Origin: Bacteroidales bacterium
GTDB taxonomy: Bacteria > Bacteroidota > Bacteroidia > Bacteroidales > UBA3663
Direction: 5' to 3'
Assembly (NCBI GenBank): GCA_017548545.1
Contig: JAFYZW010000006.1
Span: 1-64,000, forward strand
DNA: 64,000 nt
The position numbers were made by a program, and so were the translations under genes. Within the stretch, counting starts at the first letter, position 1; the number at the start of each line of letters is the position of its first letter. Shown piece after piece: positions 61,848 to 64,000 of this stretch. The notes under the pieces were generated by a model. That model was given only the letters and a program-made list of their open reading frames with translations, was not told where the DNA came from and did not search any database.

Positions 61848-63644
61848 TCATTTTGCCGCTGCCTCAATCCATGCCTGGACATCGGCCTGCGAAGGGTTCT
61901 GAAGTTCGCCGATGAGCGCCTTATACTTCTTTTTGATATCAATTAACTGCTGGAAGACTTTGCCTGGTTTCTCATTGGCAAGGCATTCGGTAGTGAGATA
62001 GCCTGCCTTCCAAAGCACAGCCACCCAATCCTCTGAGGGAACGCCTAAGGCGAGGAATTTTTCGATGGGATCTTTCCTCTCAACCTTCTCAGGCTTCATC
62101 GTAGGGAAGAGCAAAACCTCTTGTATGGAGGGCTGTCCTGTCATAAGGATACAAAGGCGGTCGATACCAATGCCGATACCCGATGTAGGAGGCATACCAT
62201 ATTCGAGGGCACGTACGAAATCGTGATCAATAACCATAGCCTCGTCATCGCCCTTGGCAGCAAGTTTCATTTGATCAACGAAACGGTTGTATTGGTCAAT
62301 CGGATCATTGAGTTCCGAATAGGCATTCGCTAGTTCCTTGCCATTGACCATCAATTCGAAACGCTCAGTTAGGCCAGGTTTGGAGCGATGCATCTTGGTA
62401 AGAGGAGACATCTCGACAGGGTAGTCGGTAATGAAGGTAGGCTGGATGAAGGAACCCTCGCACGTCTCACCGAAAATCTCGTCGATGAGCTTTCCCTTAC
62501 CCATGTTTTCGGTATCCTCGACACCGAGTTTAATGGCAGTGGCACGCAACTCGTCTTCGGTCATGACCGAGAGGTCGTAACCCGTCTTCTCGCGGATGGC
62601 CTCGAGGATGGGGATACGACGGTAAGGAGCCTTGAAACTGACTACATTGTCGCCAATTTTCACCTCAGTGGTGCCATTGACAGCTATACAAATACGCTCA
62701 AGAAGGTTCTCGGTGAACTCCATCATCCAATTGTAGTCCTTGTAGCTAACGTAAAGCTCCATGCAGGTAAACTCGGGATTATGACTGCGGTCCATACCCT
62801 CGTTACGGAAATTACGACCAATTTCATAGACACCCTCAAAGCCTCCCACAATGAGGCGCTTTAGATAAAGTTCGGTAGCGATACGCAAATAGAGGTCGAT
62901 ATCAAGTGCATTGTGATGAGTAATGAACGGACGCGCACTAGCTCCACCTGCTATCTGCTGAAGGATAGGTGTCTCGACTTCGGTGTATCCTGCCTCGTCG
63001 AACACCTGACGCATGGTACGGATGACGGTGGCTCGCTTCTGGAACACATCCCTCACACCTTCGTTGACCACAAGGTCGAGATAACGCTGACGATAACGAA
63101 GTTCGGGATCGTTGAAGCCATCGTAAGCCACTCCGTCCTTATACTTGACAATAGGCAGAGGACGTATGCTCTTGCTGAGCACAGTTAATTCCTGACAATG
63201 AACTGAGATTTCGCCAGTCTGTGTGCGGAACACATACCCTTTGACACCTACGAAATCGCCAATATCAAGCAATTTCTTAAAGACGGTGTTGTACATAACA
63301 GTATTTTCAGGATCCGGACACAAAGCATCACGACTCACATACACTTGGATACGACCCTTAGAGTCCTGCAATTCCATGAAAGCTGCCTTGCCCATGATGC
63401 GACGACTCATGATACGACCAGCCACTGATACTCCTCGCGAATTGTCAGCGTTGGCGGGTGTAGGAACATCCTCGCCTGCATCATTCTTTGTCATCGGGAG
63501 ATCTACGAAGTTCTCACGAATCTCATTGGAAAAGTCAGTTACAACAAATTCAGCTGCCGGATAGGGTTCTATACCTAGCTTGCGCAACTCTTCGAGTGAA
63601 CTGCGGCGGATCAACTCCTGCTCGCTTAATTCTAGATTTACCAC
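61848..63644 (-). CDS. lysS: Lysyl-tRNA synthetase, class II
   Basis: 598 residues. OB-fold anticodon domain ([17 protein letters not shown]), motif 2 ([19 protein letters not shown]) and motif 3 ([18 protein letters not shown]). About 90 residues follow motif 3 beyond the E. coli length, a helical extension ending [10 protein letters not shown] that seems typical of Bacteroidota. The start is a GTG (63644); no ATG is close. Promoter box at 63728. Confidence 0.95.
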   Translation of the reverse strand: MVNLELSEQELIRRSSLEELRKLGIEPYPAAEFVVTDFSNEIRENFVDLPMTKNDAGEDVPTPANADNSRGVSVAGRIMSRRIMGKAAFMELQDSKGRIQVYVSRDALCPDPENTVMYNTVFKKLLDIGDFVGVKGYVFRTQTGEISVHCQELTVLSKSIRPLPIVKYKDGVAYDGFNDPELRYRQRYLDLVVNEGVRDVFQKRATVIRTMRQVFDEAGYTEVETPILQQIAGGASARPFITHHNALDIDLYLRIATELYLKRLIVGGFEGVYEIGRNFRNEGMDRSHNPEFTCMELYVSYKDYNWMMEFTENLLERICIAVNGTTEVKIGDNVVSFKAPYRRIPILEAIREKTGYDLSVMTEDELRATAIKLGVEDTENMGKGKLIDEIFGETCEGSFIQPTFITDYPVEMSPLTKMHRSKPGLTERFELMVNGKELANAYSELNDPIDQYNRFVDQMKLAAKGDDEAMVIDHDFVRALEYGMPPTSGIGIGIDRLCILMTGQPSIQEVLLFPTMKPEKVERKDPIEKFLALGVPSEDWVAVLWKAGYLTTECLANEKPGKVFQQLIDIKKKYKALIGELQNPSQADVQAWIEAAAK

Positions 63645-63727
63645 TTTATGCTATATCTTAATAATTTATTAGACTTCCATAAGACGGCTCAATAATAATA
63701 GTCGAAATTGGGCCAAATATATTGGTG

Positions 63728-63735
63728 CAAATATA
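63728..63735 (-). promoter_or_regulatory. -7 box for the lysS-gpsA-pgi-HAD operon
   Basis: TATATTTG on the minus strand, 84 bp upstream of the lysS GTG. Between it and the start, 63645-63727 holds no ORF. Confidence 0.6.
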
Positions 63736-63773
63736 TTGAAAAAAATGAATAGAAACAAAAATCGGCTCAAAAA

Positions 63774-64000
63774 TTATTGTTTTTGAACCGTTTTGTTACC
63801 AACGAGGCTTTTTAAGCCATATCTATCTAACAATTTTAACCTTCCGTTTTCGGTTTCGAGAATGTGCTGACCTTCCATCGAAGCGACACAACGCCAGAAT
63901 GAAGGTTTATCTAGTTGCAACATGTCACACCAATCTGACTCCTTGGCCTCGATGACCACTTCCTTAGCCGAACGTTCGGTAAATGCAAGCATCCATGAGG
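63774..64000 (-). CDS. C-terminal part of a probable Crp/Fnr-like regulator (partial)
   Basis: The open frame reaches the right edge without a stop; about 75 residues are visible. MLQLDKPSFWRCVASMEGQHIL ends up in the position of the recognition helix (usual LGVTRPSLSRxLxxLExxGLI), followed by LKLLDRYGLKSLV, as in Crp/Fnr winged-helix domains. The cAMP-type sensor part would be outside the window. The assignment is by eye. Confidence 0.4.
   Translation of the reverse strand, partial: SWMLAFTERSAKEVVIEAKESDWCDMLQLDKPSFWRCVASMEGQHILETENGRLKLLDRYGLKSLVGNKTVQKQ

Overview
The window is a chromosomal stretch of a Bacteroidota bacterium, most likely order Bacteroidales (Prevotella/Bacteroides-like). 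Reasons: many gene starts are preceded by the Bacteroidales -7/-33 promoter (TAnnTTTG with TTTG about 19-20 bp upstream); Shine-Dalgarno sequences are essentially absent; and the gene content fits (archaeal-type ProRS, bifunctional HisB, NifJ, ATP-type PckA, PyrD/PyrK, long RodA, GH2 and GH115-like hydrolases). Apart from one anomalous patch (22.2-24.2 kb) the DNA reads as ordinary core genome. I see no insertion sequence, prophage, integrase or CRISPR array.

Layout. 0-0.3 kb: 5' end of a 16S rRNA gene on the minus strand, running off the left edge, with its leader and promoter. 0.3-2.4 kb: minus operon of an RsmI-type methyltransferase, a WalJ/YycJ beta-lactamase-fold hydrolase and a HIT protein. 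2.5-3.9 kb: RsmF-like rRNA methyltransferase (+). 3.9-12.7 kb: minus operon purH (cyclohydrolase domain only), mreB, mreC, mreD, PBP2 (mrdA), rodA, a shortened GH115-like protein, rdgB; this is the rod-shape/elongasome machine with a glycosidase-family protein inserted in it. 12.7-14.6 kb: U32 peptidase/hydroxylase. 14.8-16.6 kb: BASS-type symporter and TrmN6 (+). 16.7-22.2 kb: L-rhamnose catabolic operon (+): rhaB kinase, MFS permease, rhaD aldolase and a FucI/AraA-superfamily isomerase in the place of a classical RhaA. 22.2-24.2 kb: AT-richer patch with a DUF4240 protein, a 10-copy 41-bp tandem array and a SUFU-domain protein; both protein families recur among polymorphic-toxin immunity genes. 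24.2-27.4 kb: two overlapping genes for exported proteins of unknown role. 27.4-30.9 kb: proS-pnuC-hisB (minus). 31.0-33.0 kb: a lipid kinase, an acidic hypothetical and an OmpA-like protein. 33.2-38.0 kb: dapA, a CobW GTPase with a 41-residue His/Asp tract, and a GH2 glycosidase. 38.1-39.8 kb: pyrK-pyrD. 40.5-44.9 kb: hypothetical, uvrB, fhs (+). 45.0-48.8 kb: an ABC-type/SMC-like ATPase (minus), a sugar nucleotidyltransferase (minus), a sigma factor and a DUF4435 TOPRIM-like protein (+). 49.0-49.5 kb: CYTH protein. 49.7-56.4 kb: nifJ, an AAA_14 ATPase and pckA (minus). 56.8 kb: tRNA-Arg(TCT). 57.0-58.7 kb: divergent lptB and mlaE. 58.7-63.6 kb: minus operon lysS-gpsA-pgi-HAD phosphatase. 63.8 kb to the edge: C-terminus of a probable Crp/Fnr-like regulator.

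The observations I consider most worth following are the separated SMC-like ATPase/DUF4435 pair (the two protein types that make PARIS-like defence systems), the GH115-like protein inside the mre-rod operon, the stand-alone IMP cyclohydrolase, the non-canonical rhamnose isomerase with the in-frame 9-bp repeat linker between rhaB and the permease, the 41-bp repeat array between two immunity-like genes, the His/Asp-rich metallochaperone, and a promoter plus hairpin without a gene at 48.8 kb that may be a small RNA.
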